A stretch of 64,000 nt of DNA, from NCBI RefSeq assembly GCF_004342285.1, contig NZ_SMCV01000001.1:682001-746000 (forward strand), in the 5' to 3' direction. The notes beneath the pieces are model-generated. The model was given only the letters and a program-made list of their open reading frames with translations. It had not been told where the DNA came from and did not search any database. The position numbers were made by a program, and so were the translations under genes. Positions 11,954-21,709 of the stretch are shown piece by piece (position 1 is the stretch's first letter; every line of letters begins with the position of its first letter). This DNA is from Klebsiella sp. BIGb0138 (lineage in GTDB: Bacteria > Pseudomonadota > Gammaproteobacteria > Enterobacterales > Enterobacteriaceae).

Positions 11954-12604
11954 TGCTTAACCAAAAAAGTGTAGCGCTAAACCCTCTGCTCTTGCTGGCA
12001 GATGAACGCCACAGCGTTTCACGGGGAGGAATAAAAAAATAACCTTGCAAAAAAGCGTCCCTACTTAGCGTAGAAGGCTATATGCGGTGGCTTTTTACCC
12101 CTTTCTTTAACCTTTTGTCAACTTCAACAAAAGTTTTAACCACATTAATTTACATTAGTTTTTTTTTCATTAACATTAAATGCCCTTTTATGCGAAATAA
12201 CCTTGCATACAAACCGGATTTAGTGTTGTTGAATCGTGTCCGTTTCTGGTGTAAATCAAAATTACCCGTCTATTTTGACAGGATTTAGCTTTGATTCCTC
12301 CCCCTAAGGAGGGGTATTTTCTTGATCTGTGACACGCTTTTGTTAATTAAAGCTGTAAAACAGCAACAATACCGTCGGTTTTTTAACATTAGCATGAAGT
12401 ATTGAAAGTGCAGGGAAAAGTCGGGAAGTGAGCACAACAACCTAGTTAACTGATTGATAAATATAAAAATAAAACAAACAAATAGTAAAAAGCGCTGTAA
12501 AATAAGAAAAAAAAGAACCGCAGGGCGTAATTCAAACCTCTGTGGCCCTTTTCTACACTTACAATTTGTTACCAGCTTTTTGTGATCTGCGTAACTAAAT
12601 CCCC
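11954..12604. promoter_or_regulatory. Non-coding region between lrhA and nuoA
   Basis: This 651-base stretch has no convincing gene and is clearly AT-richer than its flanks. It should hold the nuo promoter(s), since nuoA is the first gene of the operon and E. coli nuo has far-upstream regulatory sites. I see a perfect ArcA-type box (12341-12350), a CCTCC/GGAGG hairpin near 12297-12313, and a T-rich run after an imperfect hairpin just past the lrhA stop (about 12509-12555) that may end lrhA transcription. The short open frame at 12082-12288 has no coding support. Confidence 0.6.
12341..12350. promoter_or_regulatory. Candidate ArcA box upstream of nuo
   Basis: TGTTAATTAA matches the classical ArcA-P consensus WGTTAATTAW at all ten positions. 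It lies about 390 bases before nuoA. ArcA represses nuo in E. coli under anaerobiosis, so the position is plausible. A 10-base match in AT-rich DNA is weak evidence by itself. Confidence 0.45.
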
Positions 12605-13531
12605 TCAGGAAACGAGGGAATTATCTCCCCCTTCCGGGGTAAAAACCGGCTCCGATGACCATGGGCTATCGTCCTGACGCAGCGAGCGGAAAATCGACTG
12701 CACCAGTTCGTTCGCTTTCTGCGGATTGCTGCTCAGTACGTAATGCGTATCCGGCAGCCCCGGAAGACCGTCGTTTTTCCCCACCACACGCAGTTCAGGA
12801 CTCATCATTTCCACCGGCCGCGCCGTGACGCCAAGCCCCGCCTTCACCGCCGCTTTGACGCCGGCAAGCGTCGAAGCGGAATGGGCCAGATGCCATGGCG
12901 TACGGGCGGCATTGAGCGCGGCAATGATATCCGCCCGGAACGGTCCCGGTTCTTCGAGCAGGATCAGCGGGATCGACTCCCCCTGCCGCAGGACATAATC
13001 GGCCGCGCAGTACCATAACGTTGGCGAAGTGCGCAACGTCAGGGTATCGACATATCCGGACTGGTGAGTGGTCAACGCGAGGTCAATCGCACCGTTGGCC
13101 AGCATCTCCACCGCCTCAACATGACTAAGGACTTTGATTTCCAGGTTCAGTTTCGGGTAGAGGCCGCCGATTCGGTTCAACAAAAACGGCAGAATCGTCT
13201 CTGCCGTTTCATCCGAGGCCCCTATCGTTAAGATGCCTTGCAGGCTGCTGAACATCAGCGACAGGCAGGCCTCATCATTAAAACGCAGGATTTTTCGGGC
13301 ATAACCCAGCAGCTGAATACCCTGCTCGGTCAGTAATTTATTGCGCCCGTGGCGGGCAAAAAGTTCTTTTCCAACCAGCTGTTCCAGACGTTGCATCTGT
13401 TGGCTTACTGCGGATTGCGTACGGCATACCGCGGCGGCGGCGGCGGCGAACGTATTCAGATCGGCGACGGCAACGAATGTTCTCAGCAGATCGAGGTCGA
13501 GGTTTAGTATCGGACGATTTGCATTTATCAT
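12605..13531 (-). CDS. lrhA: LysR-family regulator LrhA
   Basis: LrhA (HexA/PecT group) controls motility, adhesion and RpoS-linked genes in E. coli. The N-terminal helix-turn-helix ([20 protein letters not shown]) is essentially identical to E. coli LrhA as I recall it. The effector half is conserved around [11 protein letters not shown] and [19 protein letters not shown] but less so elsewhere. I used the ATG at 13531 ([11 protein letters not shown], 308 residues). The frame stays open 76 codons further upstream, but that stretch has no LysR features. It is transcribed toward nuo and separated from it by a long regulatory gap. Confidence 0.93.
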   Translation of the reverse strand: MINANRPILNLDLDLLRTFVAVADLNTFAAAAAAVCRTQSAVSQQMQRLEQLVGKELFARHGRNKLLTEQGIQLLGYARKILRFNDEACLSLMFSSLQGILTIGASDETAETILPFLLNRIGGLYPKLNLEIKVLSHVEAVEMLANGAIDLALTTHQSGYVDTLTLRTSPTLWYCAADYVLRQGESIPLILLEEPGPFRADIIAALNAARTPWHLAHSASTLAGVKAAVKAGLGVTARPVEMMSPELRVVGKNDGLPGLPDTHYVLSSNPQKANELVQSIFRSLRQDDSPWSSEPVFTPEGGDNSLVS

Positions 13532-14417
13532 ATGTGCTTCACTTACAGGTGGCGAATGCTGACCTGCCTTGTTGATGCTGTGCTCCAGGTTTCCGGCTAT
13601 TCCTTGAGCCTTGTGCCATCCATAAAATGAATCGGCAACTGGAAGAACGTTATTGCATTTGAAAGTACTCGTCCGCGACAAGTGTGCGAAACGTCTGAGT
13701 AATATTTTGTTCGTAGTTCTACGCTTTTTATTACCGCGAGCGAGTTTCGGTGATGGCATTCAAAAAAACATCAATAACCAGAGCACTGCCATCAGCCCAC
13801 AAGTCACGCGCTCGCAACCCGCACAAAGACGAACAAAAAAGCCTGCAATAACAATATATTAATAACCAACCCGCGCTAACGGCAGGCCTTTAATCGATAT
13901 TAACAGGGGTATCCTAACCGAAAACTGAATTATTTATAAGAGCTAATCTTTACTATTAAAGATAATTTTAAATTTTTTTCAGCTCTTTAATTAAATTAAC
14001 AAAAATCAGAATTCCGCTGGCGAAAAAATAAAAAATTTTTAATTTGTTAAATATTCTCGCTCAGCATATTTAACATTAGCGTTACAGCCATCCTACTTAA
14101 ATAGTTATACACCTTTTTACGCCGGGTCGCGCTAAACGTACAAAAAACGTGCTCCGATGTCTCCCGACCGGCAGAAAACCAGATAAACGTTCATTAAATA
14201 GCGAAAAATACACAATATTTAACCATTAAATTACCAATGGAAGGCATATTGTATAAAACAAAAAGCCCGGCATCAGCTAAATTGATTACTCCAAAAAAAT
14301 CATATTAGCAAAATCTTCTCCTGTTAACCCTTCAAAACCTCGGGGATGAAGAGTACATTGTTCCGTGCTGACTTCCACAGCAGGGAGTGGCGATAACAGC
14401 TAAAAGGTCAAAGGTTC
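13532..14417. promoter_or_regulatory. Divergent non-coding region between lrhA and alaA
   Basis: This 886-base region separates the divergent genes lrhA and alaA. E. coli has a long gap here too. It is AT-rich, especially 13920-14340, with several A and T runs suggestive of H-NS or IHF binding. It must contain both promoters and probably a long lrhA leader. Open frames inside it (for example 13653-13862) are short, AT-biased and lack ribosome sites, so I call none. No RNA gene was recognised. Confidence 0.6.
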
Positions 14418-15635
14418 ATGTCCCCTATCGAAAAATCCAGCAAGTTAGATAACGTCTGCTACGACATCCGCGGCCCGGTTCTGAAAGAGGCAAAACGTCT
14501 TGAAGAAGAAGGCAATAAAGTCCTGAAACTGAACATCGGCAACCCGGCGCCGTTCGGCTTTGATGCCCCCGACGAGATCCTTGTTGACGTTATTCGCAAT
14601 CTCCCGACCGCCCAGGGCTACTGTGATTCGAAAGGCCTCTACTCTGCGCGCAAGGCCATCATGCAGCACTATCAGGCTCGCGGCATGCGTGACATAACGG
14701 TGGAAGATATTTATATCGGCAACGGCGTCTCAGAGCTGATCGTCCAGGCGATGCAGGCGCTGCTGAACAGCGGCGATGAGATGCTGGTTCCCGCGCCGGA
14801 TTACCCGCTGTGGACCGCTGCGGTATCGCTCTCCAGCGGCAAAGCGGTGCACTATCTGTGCGATGAATCGGCTGACTGGTTCCCGGATCTTGACGATATT
14901 CGCGCCAAAATCACCCCGCGCACCCGCGGCATCGTGATCATCAACCCGAACAACCCGACCGGGGCGGTATACTCGAAAGAGCTGCTGATGGAGATCGTTG
15001 AGATTGCCCGCCAGCACAACCTGATCATCTTCGCCGATGAGATCTACGACAAGATCCTCTACGACGAGGCCCAGCACCATTCGATCGCCGCGCTGGCCCC
15101 TGACCTGCTGACGGTCACCTTTAACGGCCTGTCTAAAACCTATCGCGTGGCCGGATTCCGCCAGGGCTGGATGGTTCTGAACGGGCCGAAAAAACACGCG
15201 AAGGGCTACATTGAAGGGCTGGAGATGCTGGCCTCCATGCGCCTGTGCGCCAACGTACCGGCGCAACACGCGATTCAAACCGCCTTAGGCGGCTATCAAA
15301 GCATTAGCGAATTTATCGTCCCCGGCGGTCGGCTGTATGAGCAGCGCAATCGCGCCTGGGAGTTGATCAACGAGATCCCCGGCGTCTCCTGCGTCAAGCC
15401 GAAAGGGGCGCTGTATATGTTCCCGAAAATCGACGCGAAGCGCTTTAACATTCACGACGATCAGAAGATGGTGCTCGACTTCCTGCTGCAGGAGAAAGTG
15501 CTGCTGGTTCAGGGGACCGCCTTTAACTGGCCGTGGCCGGATCATGTGCGTATTGTCACCCTCCCGCGCGAGGACGATCTGGAAATGGCGATTTCTCGCT
15601 TTGGCCGCTTCCTCTCCGGCTATCATCAGCTCTGA
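14418..15635 (+). CDS. alaA: Glutamate-pyruvate aminotransferase AlaA
   Basis: AlaA (YfbQ) is a cytosolic class I/II PLP aminotransferase making alanine from pyruvate and glutamate. The PLP lysine sits in FNGLSKTYRVAGFRQGW. The conserved NPNNPTGAVYS motif binds the substrate/PLP ring and IFADEIYDKILYD carries the PLP aspartate and tyrosine. Length is 405 residues, as in E. coli. It stands alone behind a long AT-rich leader. Confidence 0.97.
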   Translation: MSPIEKSSKLDNVCYDIRGPVLKEAKRLEEEGNKVLKLNIGNPAPFGFDAPDEILVDVIRNLPTAQGYCDSKGLYSARKAIMQHYQARGMRDITVEDIYIGNGVSELIVQAMQALLNSGDEMLVPAPDYPLWTAAVSLSSGKAVHYLCDESADWFPDLDDIRAKITPRTRGIVIINPNNPTGAVYSKELLMEIVEIARQHNLIIFADEIYDKILYDEAQHHSIAALAPDLLTVTFNGLSKTYRVAGFRQGWMVLNGPKKHAKGYIEGLEMLASMRLCANVPAQHAIQTALGGYQSISEFIVPGGRLYEQRNRAWELINEIPGVSCVKPKGALYMFPKIDAKRFNIHDDQKMVLDFLLQEKVLLVQGTAFNWPWPDHVRIVTLPREDDLEMAISRFGRFLSGYHQL

Positions 15636-15641
15636 TAAGCC

Positions 15642-15670
15642 TTGCCGCCGGTGTTTGCATCCGGCGGCAA
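15642..15670 (+). terminator. Hairpin after alaA
   Basis: A perfect 10-base stem, TTGCCGCCGG (15642-15651) and CCGGCGGCAA (15661-15670), with a 9-base loop, lies just after the alaA stop. It lacks a T-run, so it may be a REP-like 3' stabiliser rather than a true terminator. Confidence 0.55.
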
Positions 15671-15717
15671 TCCCTGCGCACAATAGCACCCGATGTTGTC
15701 ACTGATTAAGGGTTCCT

Positions 15718-16317
15718 ATGAGTCAGAGTCATTTCTTTGCCCACCTCTCTCGCCTGAAGCTGATTAACCGCTGGCCGTTGATGCGCAATGTCCGCACCGA
15801 AAACGTCTCCGAGCACAGTCTGCAGGTAGCGATGGTCGCCCACGCGCTGGCCGCTATTAAGAACCGTAAGTTTGGCGGCACGGTTAATGCCGAGCGAATT
15901 GCGCTCCTGGCAATGTATCACGATGCGTCGGAGGTCTTAACCGGCGATCTCCCGACCCCGGTAAAATATTTCAATTCGCAGATTGCGCAAGAATATAAGG
16001 CGATCGAAAAGATTGCCCAGCAAAAGCTGATCGACATGGTTCCTGACGAACTGCGCGATATCTTTGCACCGCTGATCGACGAGCATCGCTATAGCGAAGA
16101 TGAGCAGTCGATCGTCAAACAGGCCGACGCGCTTTGCGCCTACCTGAAATGCCTGGAAGAGCTGTCGGCCGGTAACAACGAGTTTTTACTGGCTAAGGGC
16201 CGGCTTGAGAAGACCCTGGCGTCTCGCCGCAGCGAGGAGATGGACTACTTTATGCGGGTGTTCGTCCCCAGCTTCCAGCTGTCGCTGGACGAAATCAGCC
16301 AGGATTCCCCGCTGTAA
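15718..16317 (+). CDS. yfbR: 5'-deoxynucleotidase YfbR
   Basis: YfbR is an HD-domain phosphohydrolase that removes phosphate from deoxyribonucleoside 5'-monophosphates in the cytosol. The metal ligands are visible: H33 in VSEHSLQVA and the H68-D69 pair in [13 protein letters not shown]. Length is 199 residues as in E. coli. It lies after alaA and converges with yfbS. Confidence 0.97.
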   Translation: MSQSHFFAHLSRLKLINRWPLMRNVRTENVSEHSLQVAMVAHALAAIKNRKFGGTVNAERIALLAMYHDASEVLTGDLPTPVKYFNSQIAQEYKAIEKIAQQKLIDMVPDELRDIFAPLIDEHRYSEDEQSIVKQADALCAYLKCLEELSAGNNEFLLAKGRLEKTLASRRSEEMDYFMRVFVPSFQLSLDEISQDSPL

Positions 16318-16328
16318 ATCGGCGCTAA

Positions 16329-16360
16329 CCCGGCTTGCGGTGAACACCGCCTGAGCCGGG
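16329..16360. terminator. Hairpin between convergent yfbR and yfbS
   Basis: A strong stem (CCCGGCT/AGCCGGG outside, GCGGTG/CACCGC inside) sits in the 55-base gap between the two convergent stops. It could end transcription from both sides. No long T-run follows. Confidence 0.6.
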
Positions 16361-16372
16361 CTATCGAGCCGT

Positions 16373-18205
16373 TCAGAAGGGGAACAGCACCGGAATGAGC
16401 AGCACGCAAACCACCATCACCAGCACGGTAAACGGCACGCCAATCTTGACGAAGTCGCTGAAGGTGTATTTCCCGGGGCCCAGTACCAGAGTATTCACCG
16501 GCGAAGAGACCGGCGTCATGAAGGCCGCCGATGCCGCCATCGCCACCACCATGGCAAAGGGATAAGGCGAAACGTCCATTGATTTCGCCGCCGCCAGCGC
16601 TATCGGCGCCATCAGCACCGCCGTTGCGGTGTTGGAAATAAACAGACCGATAGTCGCGCACATCACGAACAGGCAGCCCAACATCACATACGGGCCTTGA
16701 CTACCGGCCACATCCATTAGCCCCTGAACCACCAAATCGACGCCGCCGGTTTTTTGCAGCGCCAGCGCAAACGGCATCATACCAACAATTAAAATAATGC
16801 TAGGCCAGTGGATGGCTTTATAGGCGCTCTCGGCATTGATGCAGCGGAATTTCCCCATCAGCAGACAGGCGATAATGGCGGCGATAGGATTGGGGATCTC
16901 ATCGGTGAGCATCAGGGCGACCATCAGCACCAGGCAGAAGATCGCATGCGGGGCCTGACTGTGCGCGGGCGAAGCGTCATTCACTTCAACCGGCATGTTG
17001 AGGACCACAAAATCACGACCGCGTTTCGCCAGTTGGCCGATGTACCGCCAGTCCCCCACCACCAGCATAATATCGCCCAGTTGCAGCGACTCATCGACCA
17101 CTGAACCATCAAGGGCCTTGCCATCGCGTTTCAGGCCAACGATATTGAGGCCAAAGCGGGTACGAAAACCGATTTCGCGCACCGTTTTGCCGATCAGCTC
17201 CGAGTCAGGAATCAATGACACCTCCGCCATGCCGACATCCAGCGCCTGGTCAGCGAAATATTCGCCGCGCAGCACCATCGGTTCGAGCATCTGCTCCCCG
17301 CAGAACTGACGTAAATCGACGTCTGAAGCCGACATATCGATCAGCAGCACATCGCGGGCGCGAAATTCAGAGACGCCGTTAACATTCACGATAACCCGGC
17401 GAAAACGACGCCAGCGCTCCACGCCGATGACGTTCGCGCAGTAGCGTTCACGCAGCTTAAGGTCATCCAGGCGTTGACCAATCATCGGCGAGCCCGGGCG
17501 AATCGCCAGCCGACGGGCCCGGCCGGTCAAATGGTACTCTTTGATTAAATCGCGAAAGGTGCTTCTTTTACGCCCGTCGCGCGTCTGTTCGCCCTCGCCG
17601 CCGCGCAGCATAAAGCGCACCGCCAGCATATAAACTACGCCCAGCACCAGTACCACCAGGCCGATCGGCGTCACGCTAAAAAAACTAAACCCCTCCAGCC
17701 CTTCACGCAGCAGCTCGCTGTTCACCACCAGGTTTGGCGGCGTGGCGACCAGCGTCATCATCCCGCTGATCAGGCCGGCAAAACTGAGCGGCATCATCAG
17801 GCGCGAGGGCGAGGTATTCATCCGCAGCGAGACGCTGAGCACCACCGGAATAAAGATCGCCACCACGCCGGTTGAGCTCATAAAGGCCCCCAGACCGGCG
17901 ACGGTCAGCATCAGAAAGACCAGCATTTTCGTTTCGCTGTTGCCGGCCACTTTCACCAGCCAGCTGCCGACCTTGGTGGCGACCCCGGTACGCACCAGGC
18001 CATCGCCAATAATAAATAGCGCCGCGATCAAAATCACGTTCGGGTCGCTAAATCCGGAGAACGCTTCGCTGAGCGTCAGCGTGTCGCTGAGCACGAAGGC
18101 CACAATAACCAGCAGCGCGATCGCATCCATGCGCACTTTCCCGCTGGCAAAGAGCACAACCGCGACGGCAAGAAGAGACAACACCCAAATCAGTTCACCG
18201 TTCAC
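16373..18205 (-). CDS. yfbS: SLC13-type transporter YfbS with TrkA-C domains
   Basis: This inner-membrane protein of 610 residues belongs to the DASS/SLC13 anion transporter family. Blocks of hydrophobic helices flank a cytosolic insert (about residues 210-390) holding two TrkA-C/RCK-C domains ([14 protein letters not shown] and [18 protein letters not shown]). The [21 protein letters not shown] helix is family-typical. It starts with GTG after AAGGATAGG. The substrate is not known. Confidence 0.95.
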   Translation of the reverse strand: MNGELIWVLSLLAVAVVLFASGKVRMDAIALLVIVAFVLSDTLTLSEAFSGFSDPNVILIAALFIIGDGLVRTGVATKVGSWLVKVAGNSETKMLVFLMLTVAGLGAFMSSTGVVAIFIPVVLSVSLRMNTSPSRLMMPLSFAGLISGMMTLVATPPNLVVNSELLREGLEGFSFFSVTPIGLVVLVLGVVYMLAVRFMLRGGEGEQTRDGRKRSTFRDLIKEYHLTGRARRLAIRPGSPMIGQRLDDLKLRERYCANVIGVERWRRFRRVIVNVNGVSEFRARDVLLIDMSASDVDLRQFCGEQMLEPMVLRGEYFADQALDVGMAEVSLIPDSELIGKTVREIGFRTRFGLNIVGLKRDGKALDGSVVDESLQLGDIMLVVGDWRYIGQLAKRGRDFVVLNMPVEVNDASPAHSQAPHAIFCLVLMVALMLTDEIPNPIAAIIACLLMGKFRCINAESAYKAIHWPSIILIVGMMPFALALQKTGGVDLVVQGLMDVAGSQGPYVMLGCLFVMCATIGLFISNTATAVLMAPIALAAAKSMDVSPYPFAMVVAMAASAAFMTPVSSPVNTLVLGPGKYTFSDFVKIGVPFTVLVMVVCVLLIPVLFPF

Positions 18206-18244
18206 AACCTATCCTTGTCTGAAGATGGAGCCGGAATTTTTGCA

Positions 18245-18270
18245 TAAAAAAGCCCCGGCGATGCGGGGCT
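18245..18270 (-). terminator. Rho-independent terminator of yfbU-hxpA
   Basis: On the minus strand a GC-rich stem (AGCCCCG/CGGGGCT) is followed by TTTTTT, 12 bases after the hxpA stop. This is a classical intrinsic terminator. Confidence 0.85.
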
Positions 18271-18281
18271 ATATCATGAGA

Positions 18282-18941
18282 TCACGCTTTAAGAGCGACA
18301 TTCACCCTACCGTCCGCCAGCTTCTCAACCGCCAGGCTTTCAAGGCTGGTCAGCACAAAATCGGCTTCATTGAGACGAGGCGCATCCGCCGGCACATTCA
18401 CGGCGATGGTATGACACCCGGCGGCCAGCCCGGAAAGTAGCCCGGCTGGCGCATCCTCCACCACGACGCACTCCTGCGGCGCCAGTCCCAGCAGTTCCGC
18501 TCCGAGCAGGTAGGCATCCGGCGCCGGTTTGCCATGCTTCACGCGCTCCGCGGTGACGAAGACTTTAGCCTCAGGCAGCCCCGCAGCGCGATGGCGGGCG
18601 TGGGCAACGGGCACCGAACCTGAGGTGACGATGGCCCACGGGATCCCCGCCTCATCCAGAGTGGCCAGCAGCGCGACCGCGCCCGGCAGCGCCGTGATGC
18701 CATCGGTATCCGCCGCTTCCACCGCTTCAAGATAGGTGAACTCCGCCTGGATCTCCTCTTCACTGCGCCCCGCTAAAAAATGGCGTAAAGAGGTGATTGC
18801 CTGCTTGCCATGAATGAAGTTAAGCACCTCATCACGCGGGATGGCGAATCGGTCCGCCCATTTGCACCACGCGCGTTCCACCACCGGCAACGAATCGACC
18901 AACGTCCCGTCAAGATCAAACAGGAAACCTTTACACTGCAC
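18282..18941 (-). CDS. hxpA: HAD-superfamily sugar phosphatase HxpA (YfbT)
   Basis: This is a cytosolic HAD phosphatase acting on hexitol and sugar phosphates in E. coli. The HAD motifs are FDLDGTLVDS (nucleophile aspartate), IVTSGS, the lysine in KHGKPAPDAY and VVEDAPAG. I chose the GTG at 18941 because GGAGG sits five bases before it and the product (VQCKGFLFDLDG) then begins like E. coli YfbT. An ATG four codons earlier (18953), overlapping the yfbU stop, is the alternative but has a poor ribosome site. Length is 219 residues. Confidence 0.93.
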   Translation of the reverse strand: MQCKGFLFDLDGTLVDSLPVVERAWCKWADRFAIPRDEVLNFIHGKQAITSLRHFLAGRSEEEIQAEFTYLEAVEAADTDGITALPGAVALLATLDEAGIPWAIVTSGSVPVAHARHRAAGLPEAKVFVTAERVKHGKPAPDAYLLGAELLGLAPQECVVVEDAPAGLLSGLAAGCHTIAVNVPADAPRLNEADFVLTSLESLAVEKLADGRVNVALKA

Positions 18942-18952
18942 GGGAACCTCCA

Positions 18953-19447
18953 TCAGGCATTAATAATGTGATTAATTTCGTTACTGCTTAAATGATACTG
19001 GCGCGGGCAAGAGTGCCAAACGCTGAGCATCCGCTGATATTTATCCCACATCGGCGTTTGAGAGTTGAAGCCGTGGGTGCCGGCGTCGAAGTGGCTATAG
19101 CGCCCTTCAACGTTAACGATAAAGCGCACATAGCCGAGGAAACGCGCTTCGCTTGCCACGTCAAACCCGAGGAAGGTCACCCGGCGTTCGTCAATTTCAC
19201 TGGCGTCCTTCAGGTTGGCCCAGGAGACATGCAGCGCATGATACATTTCCATGATATCAATGACGGTACGGCAGGTTTCTTCCGTCAGCTGGCCAAATTC
19301 GCGGTCCAGCTCGCGCATTTGCAGTCCGTATCCACGCTCAATGATGGTCTGTAGACGGCGGTAACGTTCAGCGTTGTCCGGGTCGAGCATCGTCATCATC
19401 TTGTACTGATTCGATAAAATCAGACGCTGCGCATTGGTCATTTCCAT
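18953..19447 (-). CDS. yfbU: UPF0304 family protein YfbU
   Basis: YfbU is a conserved cytosolic protein of 164 residues with no settled function. In E. coli it is reported to affect cell death when overproduced. I placed the start at [11 protein letters not shown], which has AGGAG upstream and gives the family length. The frame extends 15 codons earlier without support. Its stop overlaps the region just before hxpA, so the two form an operon. Confidence 0.95.
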   Translation of the reverse strand: MEMTNAQRLILSNQYKMMTMLDPDNAERYRRLQTIIERGYGLQMRELDREFGQLTEETCRTVIDIMEMYHALHVSWANLKDASEIDERRVTFLGFDVASEARFLGYVRFIVNVEGRYSHFDAGTHGFNSQTPMWDKYQRMLSVWHSCPRQYHLSSNEINHIINA

Positions 19448-19474
19448 TTTTGACTCCTGTAGCACTTTATGGCG

Positions 19475-19508
19475 TGAAAAAAGAAGGCGCATTAATTATG
19501 CGCCTTCT
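19475..19508 (-). terminator. Terminator of yfbV
   Basis: The minus strand reads a perfect 11-base stem (AGAAGGCGCAT and its complement, loop AATTA) followed by a T-rich run, between yfbV and yfbU. T residues also flank the other side, so it may work in both directions. Confidence 0.8.
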
Positions 19509-19532
19509 TTTATATGCGTTTTCCCTGGTGAA

Positions 19533-19988
19533 TTACAAATCATCAAGGAAAGTTTTATCCAGTTGTTTGAAGGCGCGCTTAAGCGTGTCAGCCAGAGCCT
19601 GATAATCCGGCTTGCCGTCAACCGGCGCCAGCGCCTGCCCTGCCTCCTGCAATTTGCCGCGCACTTCATAAAACCAGTTCAGTACCGATGGCGGCAGCGG
19701 CGTTACCGAACGCTTGCCCAACCACCATAATCCCTGCATCGGTAAACTCAGGGCGAACAGCGCGGTCGCGACCGCCGGGCCAAGCTGACCGCCTAGCGCG
19801 ATTTGCCAGCACAGCGTAAAGATAGCGACCGGCGGCATAATGCGGATCGCGTAGCGGGTGGCGCGAATGATGCGGTTTTCAATAAATACCGGGGCGAGGC
19901 GTTTGTCCAAAGGCCAGGTCTTTGCATAGTGCTGCCCGTGGCGAAACAAGCCAAAAAAGCTAACGGGGCGATTCTCGGGGGTCGACAT
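19533..19988 (-). CDS. yfbV: UPF0208 membrane protein YfbV
   Basis: YfbV is an inner-membrane protein of 151 residues with two central hydrophobic segments (roughly residues 45-90, [18 protein letters not shown] and the next). In E. coli it is tied to positioning of the Ter macrodomain. The C-terminal half ([20 protein letters not shown]) is soluble and conserved. It is divergent from ackA. Confidence 0.95.
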   Translation of the reverse strand: MSTPENRPVSFFGLFRHGQHYAKTWPLDKRLAPVFIENRIIRATRYAIRIMPPVAIFTLCWQIALGGQLGPAVATALFALSLPMQGLWWLGKRSVTPLPPSVLNWFYEVRGKLQEAGQALAPVDGKPDYQALADTLKRAFKQLDKTFLDDL

Positions 19989-20325
19989 GGCTTTACCTCA
20001 ACTTTACATATAAATCTTAAAATATTCGTGCAAAACACCAACTATGCATGACAACGTTCAAAACATTTTGGCAATGGCTGCGGCAATCAGGTATCCTGTG
20101 CCCGCCTGAAAGGGCGATAGACCCTTTGACCAGGTTAGTCAAATTATCGCACATTCTGCCATTGGCTGAAAATTATCCAAAATGGCATAAAATCAAATGT
20201 ACTTCTCCCATCGTGCCCGAAAACAGAACAAGGCATGATGTTAATCATAAATGTCGTTGTCATCCTGCGCTACGCTTTGTGACACACTGACGTTTTTTTA
20301 GCCACGTATCATAAAAGGTACTTCC
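19989..20325. promoter_or_regulatory. Divergent promoter region yfbV-ackA
   Basis: This 337-base region drives yfbV to the left and ackA to the right. It is AT-rich with no gene. One notable element is TTGACCAGGTTAGTCAA (20126-20142), a 5-base inverted repeat with 7-base spacing, similar in layout to a regulator half-site pair. It is not an exact FNR match. ackA itself has a ribosome-site-like AAAGG at 20314-20318. Confidence 0.55.
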
Positions 20326-21528
20326 ATGTCGAGTAAGTTAGTACTGGTTCTGAACTGCGGTAGCTCCTCACTGAAATTTGCTATCCTTGATGCCGTAAAC
20401 GGTGACGAATATCTGTCTGGTTTAGCTGAATGTTTCCATCTTCCTGAAGCCCGTATCAAATGGAAAATGGATGGCAGCAAACACGAAGCGGATCTCGGCG
20501 CTGGCGCCGCTCACAGTGAAGCGCTTAACTTTATCGTTAACACTATTCTGGCACAAAAACCAGAACTGTCTGCTCAGCTGACCGCAATCGGCCATCGTAT
20601 CGTTCACGGTGGTGAAAAATACACCAGCTCCGTGGTCATTGATGACTCCGTGATTCAGGGCATCAAAGATTCCGCCTCTTTCGCGCCGCTGCACAACCCG
20701 GCTCACCTGATCGGTATTGCTGAAGCACTGAAATCCTTCCCGCACCTGAAAGATAAGAACGTTGCCGTGTTCGACACCGCGTTCCACCAGACCATGCCGG
20801 AAGAATCCTATCTGTACGCCCTGCCGTACAGCCTGTACAAAGAGCACGGCGTACGTCGCTACGGCGCACACGGCACCAGCCACTTCTACGTGACTCAGGA
20901 AGCGGCAAAAGTCCTCAACAAACCGGTTGAAGAACTGAACATCATCACCTGCCACCTGGGCAACGGTGGTTCTGTTTCCGCGATCCGCAACGGTAAATGC
21001 GTTGACACCTCTATGGGTCTGACCCCGCTGGAAGGCCTGGTCATGGGTACCCGCTCTGGCGATATCGACCCGGCCATCATTTTCCATCTGCACGACTCCC
21101 TGGGCATGAGCGTTGATGCGATCAACAAAATGCTGACCAAAGAGTCTGGCCTGCTGGGTCTGACCGAAGTTACCAGCGACTGCCGCTATGTTGAAGACAA
21201 CTACGCAGATAAAGCAGACGCTAAACGCGCGATGGACGTTTACTGCCACCGCCTGGCGAAATACATCGGTTCCTACACCGCGCTGATGGACGGCCGTCTG
21301 GATGCCGTGGTCTTCACCGGCGGTATCGGTGAAAACGCAGCCATGGTACGCGAGCTGTCGCTGGGCAAACTCGGCGTTCTGGGCTTCGATGTTGATCACG
21401 AGCGTAACCTGGCGGCCCGTTTCGGCAAGTCTGGCTTCATCAACAAAGAAGGCACCCGCCCGGCTCTGGTCATCCCGACCAACGAAGAGCTGGTCATCGC
21501 GCAAGACGCCAATCGTCTGACTGCCTGA
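20326..21528 (+). CDS. ackA: Acetate kinase
   Basis: AckA interconverts acetyl phosphate and acetate with ADP/ATP, the last step of acetate overflow and mixed-acid fermentation. The 400 residues equal E. coli. Both acetokinase signatures are seen: [12 protein letters not shown] at the start and [16 protein letters not shown], followed by the nucleotide motif [13 protein letters not shown] and [10 protein letters not shown]. It is followed by pta after 181 bases. Confidence 0.99.
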   Translation: MSSKLVLVLNCGSSSLKFAILDAVNGDEYLSGLAECFHLPEARIKWKMDGSKHEADLGAGAAHSEALNFIVNTILAQKPELSAQLTAIGHRIVHGGEKYTSSVVIDDSVIQGIKDSASFAPLHNPAHLIGIAEALKSFPHLKDKNVAVFDTAFHQTMPEESYLYALPYSLYKEHGVRRYGAHGTSHFYVTQEAAKVLNKPVEELNIITCHLGNGGSVSAIRNGKCVDTSMGLTPLEGLVMGTRSGDIDPAIIFHLHDSLGMSVDAINKMLTKESGLLGLTEVTSDCRYVEDNYADKADAKRAMDVYCHRLAKYIGSYTALMDGRLDAVVFTGGIGENAAMVRELSLGKLGVLGFDVDHERNLAARFGKSGFINKEGTRPALVIPTNEELVIAQDANRLTA

Positions 21529-21554
21529 TGCCACACCGCCAGCGATAACCTTAA

Positions 21555-21643
21555 ATACTTCGCGTTGCAGGAAGGCGGCCCGCAAGGGCGAGGCTTATGG
21601 ATGAGCCGGGTTACCAGGCCAACGTAGATGCAACCTGAAGTAT
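21555..21643. repeat. Palindromic intergenic repeat between ackA and pta
   Basis: Two 15-base arms, 21555-21569 (ATACTTCGCGTTGCA) and 21629-21643 (TGCAACCTGAAGTAT), are inverted with 13 of 15 matches around a 59-base GC-rich centre. Arms of this type (ACTTC...TTGCA / TGCAA...GAAGT) occur in dispersed intergenic elements of enterobacteria, as I recall. I see no second copy in this window. Confidence 0.5.
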
Positions 21644-21709
21644 GACGAGAAGCTGGTGGTGCAGTTTTGTCTCCCGCCTGATACTGGCGGTAACGAAAGA
21701 GGATATATC

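Noticed and set aside
12082-12288. A 68-codon plus-strand frame between lrhA and nuoA
   Set aside because: AT-rich random frame, no ribosome site, in a regulatory region.
13532-13759. N-terminal extension of lrhA by 76 codons
   Set aside because: The extension has no LysR feature and poor codon use. The ATG at 13531 fits the family length.
20126-20142. Possible FNR site before ackA
   Set aside because: TTGAC-N7-GTCAA differs from the FNR pattern TTGAT-N4-ATCAA in spacing and bases, so I list it only as an inverted repeat.
20048-20290. An 80-codon plus-strand frame upstream of ackA
   Set aside because: Lies in the divergent promoter region, no ribosome site or recognisable sequence.
20422-21585. 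A 387-codon open frame on the minus strand
   Set aside because: Antisense to ackA with no family resemblance.
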